The position numbers and the translations under genes are program-made. Of a DNA stretch of 64,000 bases, positions 1 through 8,757 are shown piece after piece. The DNA is from Rhodocytophaga aerolata (GTDB lineage Bacteria; Bacteroidota; Bacteroidia; Cytophagales; 172606-1), in the NCBI RefSeq assembly GCF_030503435.1, contig NZ_JAUKPO010000019.1, positions 62,001 through 126,000 of the forward strand, in the 5' to 3' direction. Position 1 is the first letter of the stretch. The number at the start of each line of letters is the position of its first letter. The notes under the pieces are model-generated. The model was not told the DNA's origin, did no database searches, and saw only the letters and a list, made by a program, of their open reading frames with translations.

Positions 1-454
1 CACCTGGCTGGGGCTCGTAATCTTTATCTGGCCCAAAATACCCATCCGCTTGCTGGCTTTTGAGTGCCCACTCTACCCAGGGTTTAGCCTTTGCTATGAG
101 CTCTTTGTCATCTAAAATATAGGCAAGCGGCAATAATCCATCGATCCAGTAAGGGCCTCTCTCCCACTGATCGCCGTCTCCCCCGAGCCAGCCATTGCGC
201 TGGTTCATTACCAGCGGATAGAGTTTATCCAATTGTCCGGTAGCCCCATTCTTTTGCCGGATCAGCATTTCCTTCAACCAGCCTTGCGGTTTAATGGCCC
301 CCAACGGAAGTTCGATATAGGGATTTTCCCGGAGCGGAGAGCGGTTAGGGGTATATGCTTTGAAAGGGGCTAGTTTCTTGGTGTTTTGCTGCTGTGCCAG
401 CGCAGGGACTAACAGCATTACCAGACAGATGAGCAGAAAGCTTTTTATTCTCAT
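1..454 (-). CDS. GH127/DUF1680-like glycoside hydrolase, N-terminal part only
   Basis: The gene starts at an ATG at 454 and runs off the left edge, so only about 151 N-terminal residues are visible. It opens with a signal peptide (MRIKSFLLICLVMLLVPALA, then QQ). The mature part has ELPLGAIKPQGWLKEML followed by a GxLDxLYP-like stretch, which is typical of the N-terminus of DUF1680 / GH127 beta-L-arabinofuranosidase-type proteins. The catalytic Cys/Glu region lies outside the window and cannot be checked. It starts 28 bases after the sulfatase stop on the same strand, so it is probably the last visible gene of the PUL enzyme operon. A GH127 enzyme would release terminal beta-L-arabinofuranose, which fits the neighbouring GH43 genes. 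Family assignment rests on the N-terminal motif only. Confidence 0.75.
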   Translation of the reverse strand, partial: MRIKSFLLICLVMLLVPALAQQQNTKKLAPFKAYTPNRSPLRENPYIELPLGAIKPQGWLKEMLIRQKNGATGQLDKLYPLVMNQRNGWLGGDGDQWERGPYWIDGLLPLAYILDDKELIAKAKPWVEWALKSQQADGYFGPDKDYEPQPG

Positions 455-482
455 GCGTACAATGGATTTGAATGGTAAGGAA

Positions 483-2195
483 TTAAGGTTTTTTAGGAAA
501 CACCTGGTATGTGGATGCCCAGCTTCGCCATTCTCTGGTTAATCTTTCTACTTCCTGCGGATAGGTTGCCGACAAATCTTTTAGCTCTGTTTGGTCTTGT
601 TTTATATCGTACAAATGCCAGGTGGTATCTTTTGACATAGACAGTAGCTTCCACTGCCCTTCTCTCACAAAACGGGCATTAAAATGTTCATTAAATAACC
701 GGGTATGCGCTGTACCTTCTTTCCCCTGCAAGGCCGGCAGCAGGCTTACTCCTGGAGTGGGAGAAATAGTTCTGCCTTTGTATTGGGTAGGATAGGTAGT
801 CTGAGCGAGTTCAATAAAAGTGGCCATAAAATCCATTACATGACCAACATGATGGCTAATACTCCCTTTTTTCGCTCCTATTCCTTTAGGCCAAAAGGCA
901 ATCATGGGGGTGGCTATGCCCCCTTCATAGGATTCAGCTTTTGCATGTTGAAAGGGCGTATTGGAAACATTTGCCCACTCCGGACCAATGGAAGCAAATA
1001 CCGTCTCTGTTCCAGGCATCACTTCCTTTTTTACCGGGTAACGAATGGCTTGCCCCTTGCGGGTTTCACTAGGGCGGTCAAATCCCGGGCCATAGGCGGC
1101 ACAAACTTCCGGACTTGCTCCATTATCGCTGAGAAATACGATCAAGGTATTATTCAGTTCACCGGTTTCTTCTAAGGCTTTTATTACCCGGCCAATGCCC
1201 TGGTCCATCCGGTCTATCATGGCGGCATGCACGGCCATGGCTTTTGTATCCCATTCTTTGTCTGGGTTATTCTCCCAGGTTTGTGCAGAATTTATCCTGG
1301 TGGGTAAAGGTGCTTTTGCCGGATCAATCATTCCTTGTTCTGTCATTTTTTTGTAGCGGGCCTCCCGGATAACATCCCAGCCGGCAGTATAGGTAGTTTC
1401 ATACTTGGCTATATCCTCTGGCAAGGCTTGCAAGGGCCAATGGGGCGCTGTATGGGCCAGATAAATAAAGAAAGGCTTATCCTCTTTACTTAACTCCCGG
1501 ATGTAGCGGACAGTGGTATCGTTGAGAGCATCGGTATGGTAGTAGTTTTCAGGAACGGAAGCGACAGGCGTAGTGCCATTCACCAGGCTGAAGGGATCAA
1601 AAAAATTTACTACCCCAAAGATGTTTCCATAATATTTATCAAAGCCCCGACTGGTTGGATACTGCGCTACCGGCGAAAAATACGGGTGTGTTTCCTGATG
1701 GTTGAGCCAGCGCAGCTGTGCTTCTTTGGTTGGTTGTTCAATCGTATTGGATACATGCCATTTGCCTGTCATGGCGGTAAGGTAGCCACTTTGTTTTAAC
1801 ACTTCGGCCAGCGTAACTGTGTTTTCTGTTAGATAGCCGCGGTAGCCGGGTAGGTTCCGGTCTGTGGTCATTTCGCCAATGCCTGCCTGATGGTTATACA
1901 AGCCTGTGAGCAAAGATGCCCTGGTAGGGCAACAGCGGGATGTATTATAAAAACGGGTAAACCGGAGTCCATTGGCTGCCAGAAAATCAAGGTTGGGTGT
2001 CTTAATTTCTCCTCCATAACAACCCAGGTCCGAATATCCCAGATCGTCGGCAAGAATTAAAACAATATTGGGCCGATCGTCTTCTGCTGAAGCTGCTGCT
2101 GTTGTAGTGGTTTGTTCCTTTTTTCCTGCTGTACAAGAGGCTAAAAATAGCCCTATACTTAGGAGAAAGGAGGAACTAAGTTTGTGTAGAGTCAT
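483..2195 (-). CDS. Arylsulfatase-family lipoprotein (Cys-type sulfatase)
   Basis: A 570-residue sulfatase of the alkaline-phosphatase superfamily. The N-terminus is a lipoprotein signal with lipobox LASC (Cys21), so it is probably membrane-anchored, in the periplasm or at the surface. The metal-binding start RPNIVLILADDLGYSDLGC is at about 41-59. The sulfatase signature CCPTRASLLTG follows at Cys88, with Cys88 as the predicted formylglycine precursor in C-x-P-x-R. Downstream are APHWPL and FLSDNGASPE, as expected of type I sulfatases. Maturation needs a formylglycine-generating enzyme or anSME, and neither is encoded in this window. It sits in the PUL enzyme operon (73 bases after the upstream GH43 stop), suggesting the glycan carries sulfate esters. 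The substrate position cannot be read from the sequence. Confidence 0.93.
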   Translation of the reverse strand: MTLHKLSSSFLLSIGLFLASCTAGKKEQTTTTAAASAEDDRPNIVLILADDLGYSDLGCYGGEIKTPNLDFLAANGLRFTRFYNTSRCCPTRASLLTGLYNHQAGIGEMTTDRNLPGYRGYLTENTVTLAEVLKQSGYLTAMTGKWHVSNTIEQPTKEAQLRWLNHQETHPYFSPVAQYPTSRGFDKYYGNIFGVVNFFDPFSLVNGTTPVASVPENYYHTDALNDTTVRYIRELSKEDKPFFIYLAHTAPHWPLQALPEDIAKYETTYTAGWDVIREARYKKMTEQGMIDPAKAPLPTRINSAQTWENNPDKEWDTKAMAVHAAMIDRMDQGIGRVIKALEETGELNNTLIVFLSDNGASPEVCAAYGPGFDRPSETRKGQAIRYPVKKEVMPGTETVFASIGPEWANVSNTPFQHAKAESYEGGIATPMIAFWPKGIGAKKGSISHHVGHVMDFMATFIELAQTTYPTQYKGRTISPTPGVSLLPALQGKEGTAHTRLFNEHFNARFVREGQWKLLSMSKDTTWHLYDIKQDQTELKDLSATYPQEVERLTREWRSWASTYQVFPKKP

Positions 2196-2268
2196 GCGGG
2201 TAAACTAAGTTTATAAACAATTCAGTAACGTGTAGGCCACTCAGCAGCCGTGGGATTGGTAGCATGCC

Positions 2269-3381
2269 TTACTTAATTCCGGATGGTTTTTGAATGGGTG
2301 TATCTGTGGAGAGAGGTGTTCCAAAATCGGGCATTCCATCCGCCTGCCAGGTAATTTTCTGAGCCCTTGGCGAACGGGTGGGTCCACAAGGATTTTCAGC
2401 TTTGTCGTTGGCATGATACAGAATCCAGTCTTCGGTGCCATCCGGAGATTTGAAAAAACTATTGTGTCCGGTGCCAAACACCTTATTCTCCGGTGCTTGT
2501 TTAAAAACCGGCTGCCGGGATTTGGTCCATGATTTTGCATCCAGCAGGTTACTTGTTGCACTGGCTGTAAGCATGCCTAAGGCATACTGGGGTGTCCAGC
2601 AGCCACTGGCCGAATAAATGACAAACACCTTATCGCCGGTGGTATTTTTCAGCGGCTGCGGGCCTTCGTTTACATAAATGGTGTAATTAGGCGTCCATCC
2701 ATCTGGGTTTTGCCAGTTGCGTTCCCACTCAAATTCAGGTTTGGAAATCAGCACGCGTTCAGAGCCTAAGGTCCAGGGATTAGCCATTTTGGCTATATAA
2801 ATACATTGGGTTTCTGTGCTGACGCGGCGGGTTTGCCAGCCTGACCACACCATATAATAGTCTCCCTGATGTTCAAACACCGATCCGTCTATCGCCCAGT
2901 TATTGCCAGGGTCTGTCTGGATTCTTGCTTTCATGGTAAACGCTCCCTCAAACGGATTTTTGGAGGCATTTTCCAATACATACAACTGGTGATTATCCGT
3001 GTTGCCATCATCCGCCGCATAATAGATATACCATTTCCCTTTAATGTAATGGATTTCAGGAGCCCAGAGGTCTTTTGCATTCTTAGGGTCGGTAGGTATC
3101 CAGATGGTTTTATACTCCGCATTTTTCAAATCCGTAATATCCTTTGTCCGCCATAGCCCAATGCTGTCTATCAAGGTATGGGTATAATAATAATATCCCT
3201 CATGGTAAAAAGCCCAGGGATCCGGGCCTCCTGGCAAGAGCGGATTTGTAAAGGTATTTTCCAGGTCAGCTTCAACCTCTGCTTCCGTGACTGTACTAGT
3301 TTTAGACGAACAGGCGGCAACAATCAGCAAAACCAGCCAAAGCACATTCCCACTAAGTAGTCGTTTTTTCATGGTGGACAT
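2269..3381 (-). CDS. GH43 family lipoprotein glycosidase
   Basis: A 370-residue five-bladed-propeller GH43 enzyme. It has a lipoprotein signal ending in VAAC (Cys24), so it is likely tethered to a membrane. The three acidic GH43 residues are present: general base Asp54 in GGPDPWAF, pKa modulator Asp165 in AIDGSVF, and general acid Glu239 in VNEGPQPL. WAPEIHYIKGKWYIYY is also typical of the family. GH43 enzymes mostly act on arabinofuranose or xylose linkages, and the exact linkage is not deducible here. An in-frame ATG three codons downstream (3372) starts the more typical MKKRLL signal and may be the true start. It is a same-strand neighbour of the sulfatase and the DUF4965 gene. Confidence 0.92.
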   Translation of the reverse strand: MSTMKKRLLSGNVLWLVLLIVAACSSKTSTVTEAEVEADLENTFTNPLLPGGPDPWAFYHEGYYYYTHTLIDSIGLWRTKDITDLKNAEYKTIWIPTDPKNAKDLWAPEIHYIKGKWYIYYAADDGNTDNHQLYVLENASKNPFEGAFTMKARIQTDPGNNWAIDGSVFEHQGDYYMVWSGWQTRRVSTETQCIYIAKMANPWTLGSERVLISKPEFEWERNWQNPDGWTPNYTIYVNEGPQPLKNTTGDKVFVIYSASGCWTPQYALGMLTASATSNLLDAKSWTKSRQPVFKQAPENKVFGTGHNSFFKSPDGTEDWILYHANDKAENPCGPTRSPRAQKITWQADGMPDFGTPLSTDTPIQKPSGIK

Positions 3382-3512
3382 TTTAAGCTTTCATACCAGT
3401 GGCAATAACCTGAAATAGATACTTGTAAACGGTTACAATCTTCATTCAAAAAATGTAGGCGGAAAATATATTGCTCATTGTTTTGTTTTTACAGATACCT
3501 ACGTCCAAGCTG

Positions 3513-5972
3513 TTAGTTGGCAAATTTTTTCTCCAGCAGTTTGATAAAATACCCCCCTACCACACTTCTGGCCTGAAAGCCAACCTGCTTGCCGTTCGTT
3601 GTTTCATGCCAGTCACTGATGGGTACGCGGGAAGGGGTTTGTACAGCAAACTTATACACCGGATCTACGAATGCTTCAAAGTCTTTCTGGCTGGAGGCTA
3701 GCGTAGATGTCCAGATGATCCAGTCGGATTTGGTATAGGTTTTCCGGCTGTCTAAGGGCAAGCCATATTCATTTTGTTTGCTCAGGTAATACGTTACCTC
3801 TTTCTCGTAGACAGATTTAGGAAATAAATTTAAGCCCAGAAGCTTATCCCATACCAGGTTATACTTCTGGCTCCAAGTACCTTTTTTATCAAAGGTTAAC
3901 GCATAATGATCGCCATCGTCGGCTAACTGCATCCACTTTTTAGCCATTTGAGCCGCACTGGCTTTGTATTTTTCGGCGGTGGCTTTATCGCCTAACATGC
4001 CTGCAAGCATGGCATAAGATCCCAATCCTACAATAGCTTTTACAGAAAGGTTGGCGTTACGGGCCAGGTGCCCGGCAAAATCATCAGTGCATAGCTGATT
4101 GGCCGGATCAAAGCCTTCTTTGCTTAAGTACTCGGCCCAGGTGGTTAAGGTTTTCCAGTGCGTTTTGGCATAGTTGGCATTCCCTTCGGTTTTGGCAATA
4201 GCTGCCGTCAGTATCAACATATTTCCGGATTCTTCTACTGGCATATCTTCTCCATAGGTTTGTCCATTGGCTAGCGGATAAGTTCCCAGATCATGCGCAG
4301 CAAAGGGTTTGGTCCATTTGCCACTTTCACTGTAGTAGAAAATGCCATTCAGCATACCCTTTAGCAGATCCGGGTTATAGGCCAGAAATAAGGGAGCCGA
4401 TGGATAGGTAACATCCACCGTATTGATCGATCCATTGCTATAATTTTCTTTGGAAAGAAACAGAATCTCTCCCTGCGGACTTTTTACCAGCTTATGTGCA
4501 GCAATGCTCTGGCGGTATCCTAGCACACACAGCTTAGCATACTTTTCGCCTCCTGCTGCTACCGCTTCCTGATACATCTGTTTATTGAACTGCTCACATT
4601 GACTAAGTATCTTTTTATAATCTGCCGCTGCTTTGGCTAATTCTTTTTCCATGGTTTGCGAAGCATCCTGTTTCCACCAGGGCTTTAAGTTTTGCCCAAA
4701 ATATTGCACCGGATTAATATCATCATAGCCCAACAGAAGTACTTGTTCTGTGGGTGTACTGCCTACTTTTCCTAGTGGTATAATCGTACGTAATGTCAGC
4801 TGTTTCCCTTCGGTAGGTGATTGTGCAGAAGCACTATTTACGCTTGCAAAAGGGTCTTCTGCCTGTGTAGCGGTCAGAATCAGTTGTTTAGCATTTGCTG
4901 CTCTTGGCAGGGCTACGTACATATAGCCCCAGTATATCCGCAGGTCGTCGCCTTTCTTCTGGAGCACTGGTTGTTCTTTAGTGCCTGCTTTCAGGATAGA
5001 TAATCCGCCAGTAGACATTTGTTCGGCAGTTACCACTTGTGCAGGCGTATTTACAGCAATCTCTGTAGAGGCCCCTAATGAAAGGTCTACTTCGTGCGTT
5101 GCGCCATCGTTGGATTTTACTTGTGTGGTAATATAGGTTACTGGCCTGGCAAGCAGATTCAAATCACTCATTAATAAAGGAGAAGTGAAGGTAAGCGTAA
5201 GGTCTATTTTGCCGCAGGTGAACTGGTATATAGTTTGGGTGGCCTTGAGCTCTACACTTTTTTGCAAAGCTGTAAGCATGGCGGTGTTTGGTTTTGCTAG
5301 CGGTTCATGCACAATGCCAGCATCCAGCCACTGGCCGCCAGCCGTATTGGCCACATGCACAGCCAGAATGTTTCCTTCTTTTTTCAGCTTTTGCTTTACA
5401 GCTTCCGGAATGGGATAATATTGGTATTTGTTCAGCCAGCCTACATGGCTGTATATCTTTTCTCCATTCAGGTACACCTCTACATTATCGTCGTGGTTGA
5501 GTTTAAGGAACAGCTTATGAAAATTCAGATCAGGTAACGCAAAGGTCCGCCGCATCCAGATATTTTTGCTCAGCCATTCTGTTTTGGCCAGGGATTTATT
5601 GTCGCCAAAAGGAGCCGTGCCAGTTTTCCACTGGCTGTCGTTAAAAGCTGCATTCATCCATCCTTCGCCAGGTTCGGTTTCTGTGTATTTTGCCTGGTAG
5701 TTTTCTTCATCGGCGGCAGCTAGCACTGTCTGGTACACGTTTTCTTCTTTGCCTAAAAAGCGGTATACTTTCCCATCTACCTTTGCATAACCGGTTAATG
5801 AATGACTGCTGCCTGTCCAGTGTTTGGTAGGCGACGCATGCAGCGTATCGGTAGCAGACCAGATACTGAAATACGGGTCGTGGGTAACTAAAGGATAGGA
5901 AGGTGCCCGCATCTGCTGGGCTTGCAGGATAAAGCCCTGGAAGAGCAAAAAAAGCACAAAAAATTTCTTCAT
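3513..5972 (-). CDS. DUF4965-family exported protein (glutaminase-like / glycosidase-like)
   Basis: About 819 residues from the ATG at 5972, which begins a clean signal peptide (MKKFFVLFLLFQGFILQA, then QQ). An upstream extension of 12 codons lacks signal character and was rejected. After APSYPLVTHDPYFSIWSATD comes a GH2-like jelly-roll segment, with DSQWKTGTAPFGD and LFLKLNHDDNVEVYLNGEKI. The large C-terminal part matches the DUF4965/DUF5127 architecture with an alpha/alpha-barrel-like end (YNLVWDKLLGLNLFP, WIIWTSTLA, SDWHETTNGKQVGFQARSVVGG). Homologues are often annotated as glutaminase family, but occurrence in PULs suggests a carbohydrate role. No activity can be assigned with confidence. 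It lies inside the PUL enzyme operon between two GH43 genes. Confidence 0.85.
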   Translation of the reverse strand: MKKFFVLFLLFQGFILQAQQMRAPSYPLVTHDPYFSIWSATDTLHASPTKHWTGSSHSLTGYAKVDGKVYRFLGKEENVYQTVLAAADEENYQAKYTETEPGEGWMNAAFNDSQWKTGTAPFGDNKSLAKTEWLSKNIWMRRTFALPDLNFHKLFLKLNHDDNVEVYLNGEKIYSHVGWLNKYQYYPIPEAVKQKLKKEGNILAVHVANTAGGQWLDAGIVHEPLAKPNTAMLTALQKSVELKATQTIYQFTCGKIDLTLTFTSPLLMSDLNLLARPVTYITTQVKSNDGATHEVDLSLGASTEIAVNTPAQVVTAEQMSTGGLSILKAGTKEQPVLQKKGDDLRIYWGYMYVALPRAANAKQLILTATQAEDPFASVNSASAQSPTEGKQLTLRTIIPLGKVGSTPTEQVLLLGYDDINPVQYFGQNLKPWWKQDASQTMEKELAKAAADYKKILSQCEQFNKQMYQEAVAAGGEKYAKLCVLGYRQSIAAHKLVKSPQGEILFLSKENYSNGSINTVDVTYPSAPLFLAYNPDLLKGMLNGIFYYSESGKWTKPFAAHDLGTYPLANGQTYGEDMPVEESGNMLILTAAIAKTEGNANYAKTHWKTLTTWAEYLSKEGFDPANQLCTDDFAGHLARNANLSVKAIVGLGSYAMLAGMLGDKATAEKYKASAAQMAKKWMQLADDGDHYALTFDKKGTWSQKYNLVWDKLLGLNLFPKSVYEKEVTYYLSKQNEYGLPLDSRKTYTKSDWIIWTSTLASSQKDFEAFVDPVYKFAVQTPSRVPISDWHETTNGKQVGFQARSVVGGYFIKLLEKKFAN

Positions 5973-6038
5973 GGGTAAACGGAGGTTATATAGGTGTTCC
6001 GGCAGCAATAACTGTAATATATATCTTAAAGCAATTAC

Positions 6039-7058
6039 CTATTTCAACGGCTGTTTGGCTACGCCTTCAAAAGTAATTTTTACCGGCTTGATCAGGCCTT
6101 TTTCATCAAACTCCATCTTGTCTATACAGGTTACCCGGTGGTTTCCGTCGGTTTCGCCTAGTGGCCTGCGGTGATACACAATATACCACTGGTCTTTACC
6201 CGGCACTTGCAACACCGAATGATGCCCGGCACCGGTAGCTACCTTGGGGTCTTGCTGTAAAATTTTGCCTACCCGTTCAAAAGGCCCGAAAGGAGAATCG
6301 GCCACAGCATAGGCCACTGAATAATTAGGGCCTGTCCATCCGCCTTCCGACCACATAAAGTAGTATTTGTTGTTGCGGATAAACATGATCGGGCCTTCTA
6401 CATAGTTTTTGGGTGTGATTTCTTTAAAGGTGGTACCATCCTCAAAAGGAATAAAGCCAGTGAAGTCTTCCTTTAGTTTAACAATATTACAGTGCGACCA
6501 GCCGCCATAGATCATATAATATTGGCCGTCTTTGTCTTTAAACACATACTGGTCTATGGGCTGGGCTCCATTGTGTATTTCACCAATCAGGGGTTTGCCC
6601 AGGTGATCTTTGAAAGGACCGGCCGGATTATCGGCAACGGCTACCCCAATACCGCCGATTTCTCCTTCATGTACATCGTTGGCTCCGAAAAACAGGTAAT
6701 ACTTGCCTCCTTTTTCAATAATAGCCGGAGCCCACATTGCTTTTTTGGCCCATTTTACGGCTGCTGTATCAATAATGCGTGGGTGCTTGGTCCAGTTTAC
6801 GAGGTCTGTTGAGGAGAAAGCATCCATAAATACTTGTTGTTCATATTTAGCGGAATAGGTGGGATAAATCCAGTATTGCTTGCCAAAGATGACGCCTTCC
6901 GGGTCGGCATACCACCCTTCAAAAATGGGGTTACCAGACTTGTTTTTTGCTTTTGTGTTGCCATTATTGGCAGAATTTTCCTTTTTACCTGCCGCACTTT
7001 GTGCCCAGGCAGCGGTAGTAAAACAAACGAAGGCACACAGAATAAGTAAATTTTTCAT
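6039..7058 (-). CDS. GH43 family glycosidase, secreted
   Basis: A 339-residue GH43 enzyme with a Sec signal peptide ending AWAQ, followed by a low-complexity Asn/Lys linker (about 25-41). The catalytic acids are visible: Asp52 in GWYADPEGV, Asp169 in PIDQYVF and Glu221 in NYVEGPIMF. WAPAIIEKGGKYYLFF and a histidine near the end (GAGHHSVL) match the conserved propeller-centre region of GH43 arabinofuranosidases and related enzymes. The stop lies 66 bases before the DUF4965 start, and the gene follows the two-domain GH43 by 27 bases. That spacing supports co-transcription. Exact specificity is unknown, but in context an arabinose-containing substrate is plausible. Confidence 0.92.
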   Translation of the reverse strand: MKNLLILCAFVCFTTAAWAQSAAGKKENSANNGNTKAKNKSGNPIFEGWYADPEGVIFGKQYWIYPTYSAKYEQQVFMDAFSSTDLVNWTKHPRIIDTAAVKWAKKAMWAPAIIEKGGKYYLFFGANDVHEGEIGGIGVAVADNPAGPFKDHLGKPLIGEIHNGAQPIDQYVFKDKDGQYYMIYGGWSHCNIVKLKEDFTGFIPFEDGTTFKEITPKNYVEGPIMFIRNNKYYFMWSEGGWTGPNYSVAYAVADSPFGPFERVGKILQQDPKVATGAGHHSVLQVPGKDQWYIVYHRRPLGETDGNHRVTCIDKMEFDEKGLIKPVKITFEGVAKQPLK

Positions 7059-7085
7059 GCTTTGTAGAGATATTAACTTTATAAA

Positions 7086-8684
7086 TTAGTGATACGTTAA
7101 TGAAAATGAAGAAAAAACACCAGGCTGGCTTTCCTCTCCATACTGAAACAGACCTGCCCGGGCACTTCTGTCCCACTGCGGCAAAAAACTGCCATCATAA
7201 AAAGAATGCTCACCTGCTGGTTTTATCTCTGTCCAATCTTTTCCACCGGTCCTCCAGTAGAACCGGCACATAAATCCGTTTTCTACCAGTAGTTTTAGTT
7301 GTATAGGGGCTTGCATTACGGTTTCTTCTTTGATTAATTTGCGCTGATTGTTCTTTACTTCCCATACTTCTACCGTGTTTCCCTTTACGCCTATACCCAC
7401 CGCCTGACTGGAATCGCCATATAACACCAGTCCTTTCAAGGCATTATTTTGGTTAACCACCTCTGTGATGATTTCATAATTGCCTTTTGCTGGCCTCACT
7501 GTTAAGGCAATACCTGTTTTATTGCCAGAAGCAACTTTTCCAGATAGATACAAATTACCCTTTTCTATGTTAGTGACTGGGGTATACGAACGGAAATTCC
7601 ATTGCCAGAAACTGGAAAGAGAAGTTGCCTCAAATGAATCGATGAATTCGCAGGATTTCTGCTGGCTACTGTTAACAACAGGCATGGGGGTTTGTATACT
7701 AGGACTTTGGGCGTATTTAAAGTAAGGCCATCCGGTCGCCTCATCCCATAAGAGTTCATCAAGCATGGCTTGCCTGCCGGTATACACATGGTCATGGGAA
7801 TTGTAGGCGTGGTAGAGGTAAAACGTACGTTTATCCGGTGTTTCTACCAGGGTTCCATGTCCTGGGCACTTCCACTGGTCATCTTTATCCAATAAGGGAT
7901 TTTTCTCGTAGCGCACAAAAGGTTCGTTAATGGATTTTGCCCTGGCAACGCGGACATTATACGTGCAGCCTGAGCCACAACAAGCCCCGGCCGAATAGAA
8001 CAGGTAATAATATCCATTCTTCTTCACCAGGCACTGGCCTTCTATGCCTTTTTCATCCGGACTTTCTTTCAATAACGTAAATGGCTGACCCTGCAATGTT
8101 AATCCATCGGAAGATAGTTTGCTAGCCAGTATTTCTATCGGGCGTTTATCCAGGCCATAGGCTTTCCAGGAGATATACAACTGGCCATTCTCATTCCATA
8201 CATAGGCGTCAATGGATTCAGAGCCATGTTCCACTACTATGCCATGATCGGTAAAGCCTTTGCTCAGGTCTTTGGTGGAGGCTACTCCGATGCAGGATTT
8301 GCCATCGCTTTTGCGCTTTACGGTATAATACACATAGAAGGTATTGTTCTGATAAAACAATTCTGGTGCCCAGAAAGAAGACTGCATCCAGGCTGGTGTC
8401 GTAGGAAAAACATAGCCCATTGGCTCCCAGTTAACCAGGTCTTTGGATTGGAAAAGCGGATAATGCGGAGCCCATTCGGAAGAGGTACCTGTGGCATAGT
8501 AGGTGTCGCCTACCCGGATCACGGAAGGATCGGCAAAATCTCCGCTGATAACCGGATTGCGGTACGTGGCTTCCTGTTTAGCTGCCTTGTTGGATTGAGC
8601 CTGTAGATCTTGTACACAACCAAACAACACGAAGCCAATGAACAGGCATTTAAAAAGTATGGCTACTCTGACTGATAATTGCAT
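7086..8684 (-). CDS. GH43 lipoprotein with C-terminal beta-sandwich domain
   Basis: About 532 residues from the ATG at 8684. A TTG two codons upstream is a less likely start. The signal ends in LFGC (Cys23), a lipobox. Residues 40-330 form the GH43 propeller with Asp52 (GDFADPSV), Asp159 (SIDAYVW) and Glu215 (KGIEGQCL). A Cys-rich loop (ACCGSGCTYN) sits in the catalytic domain. Residues about 345-532 form a concanavalin-like beta-sandwich, from CEFIDSFEATSLSSFWQWNF to AGLFQYGEESQPGVFSSF. It resembles the accessory C-terminal domain of beta-xylosidase/arabinofuranosidase-type GH43 proteins. This is the longest GH43 in the window and probably acts on short oligosaccharides. It sits 27 bases upstream of the next GH43 in the same operon. 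Confidence 0.92.
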   Translation of the reverse strand: MQLSVRVAILFKCLFIGFVLFGCVQDLQAQSNKAAKQEATYRNPVISGDFADPSVIRVGDTYYATGTSSEWAPHYPLFQSKDLVNWEPMGYVFPTTPAWMQSSFWAPELFYQNNTFYVYYTVKRKSDGKSCIGVASTKDLSKGFTDHGIVVEHGSESIDAYVWNENGQLYISWKAYGLDKRPIEILASKLSSDGLTLQGQPFTLLKESPDEKGIEGQCLVKKNGYYYLFYSAGACCGSGCTYNVRVARAKSINEPFVRYEKNPLLDKDDQWKCPGHGTLVETPDKRTFYLYHAYNSHDHVYTGRQAMLDELLWDEATGWPYFKYAQSPSIQTPMPVVNSSQQKSCEFIDSFEATSLSSFWQWNFRSYTPVTNIEKGNLYLSGKVASGNKTGIALTVRPAKGNYEIITEVVNQNNALKGLVLYGDSSQAVGIGVKGNTVEVWEVKNNQRKLIKEETVMQAPIQLKLLVENGFMCRFYWRTGGKDWTEIKPAGEHSFYDGSFLPQWDRSARAGLFQYGEESQPGVFSSFSLTYH

Positions 8685-8757
8685 TAACAAAGGTATAATC
8701 TTCCATAGAATCTACATTAGGGTTGCCAAAGATCTGGCAAATAAAAATCAAAAAGCT

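Noticed and set aside
8688-8695. TACCTTTG on the minus strand resembling a -7 promoter element before the two-domain GH43
   Set aside because: It is only four bases from the ATG, which would give a leaderless transcript inside an apparent operon.
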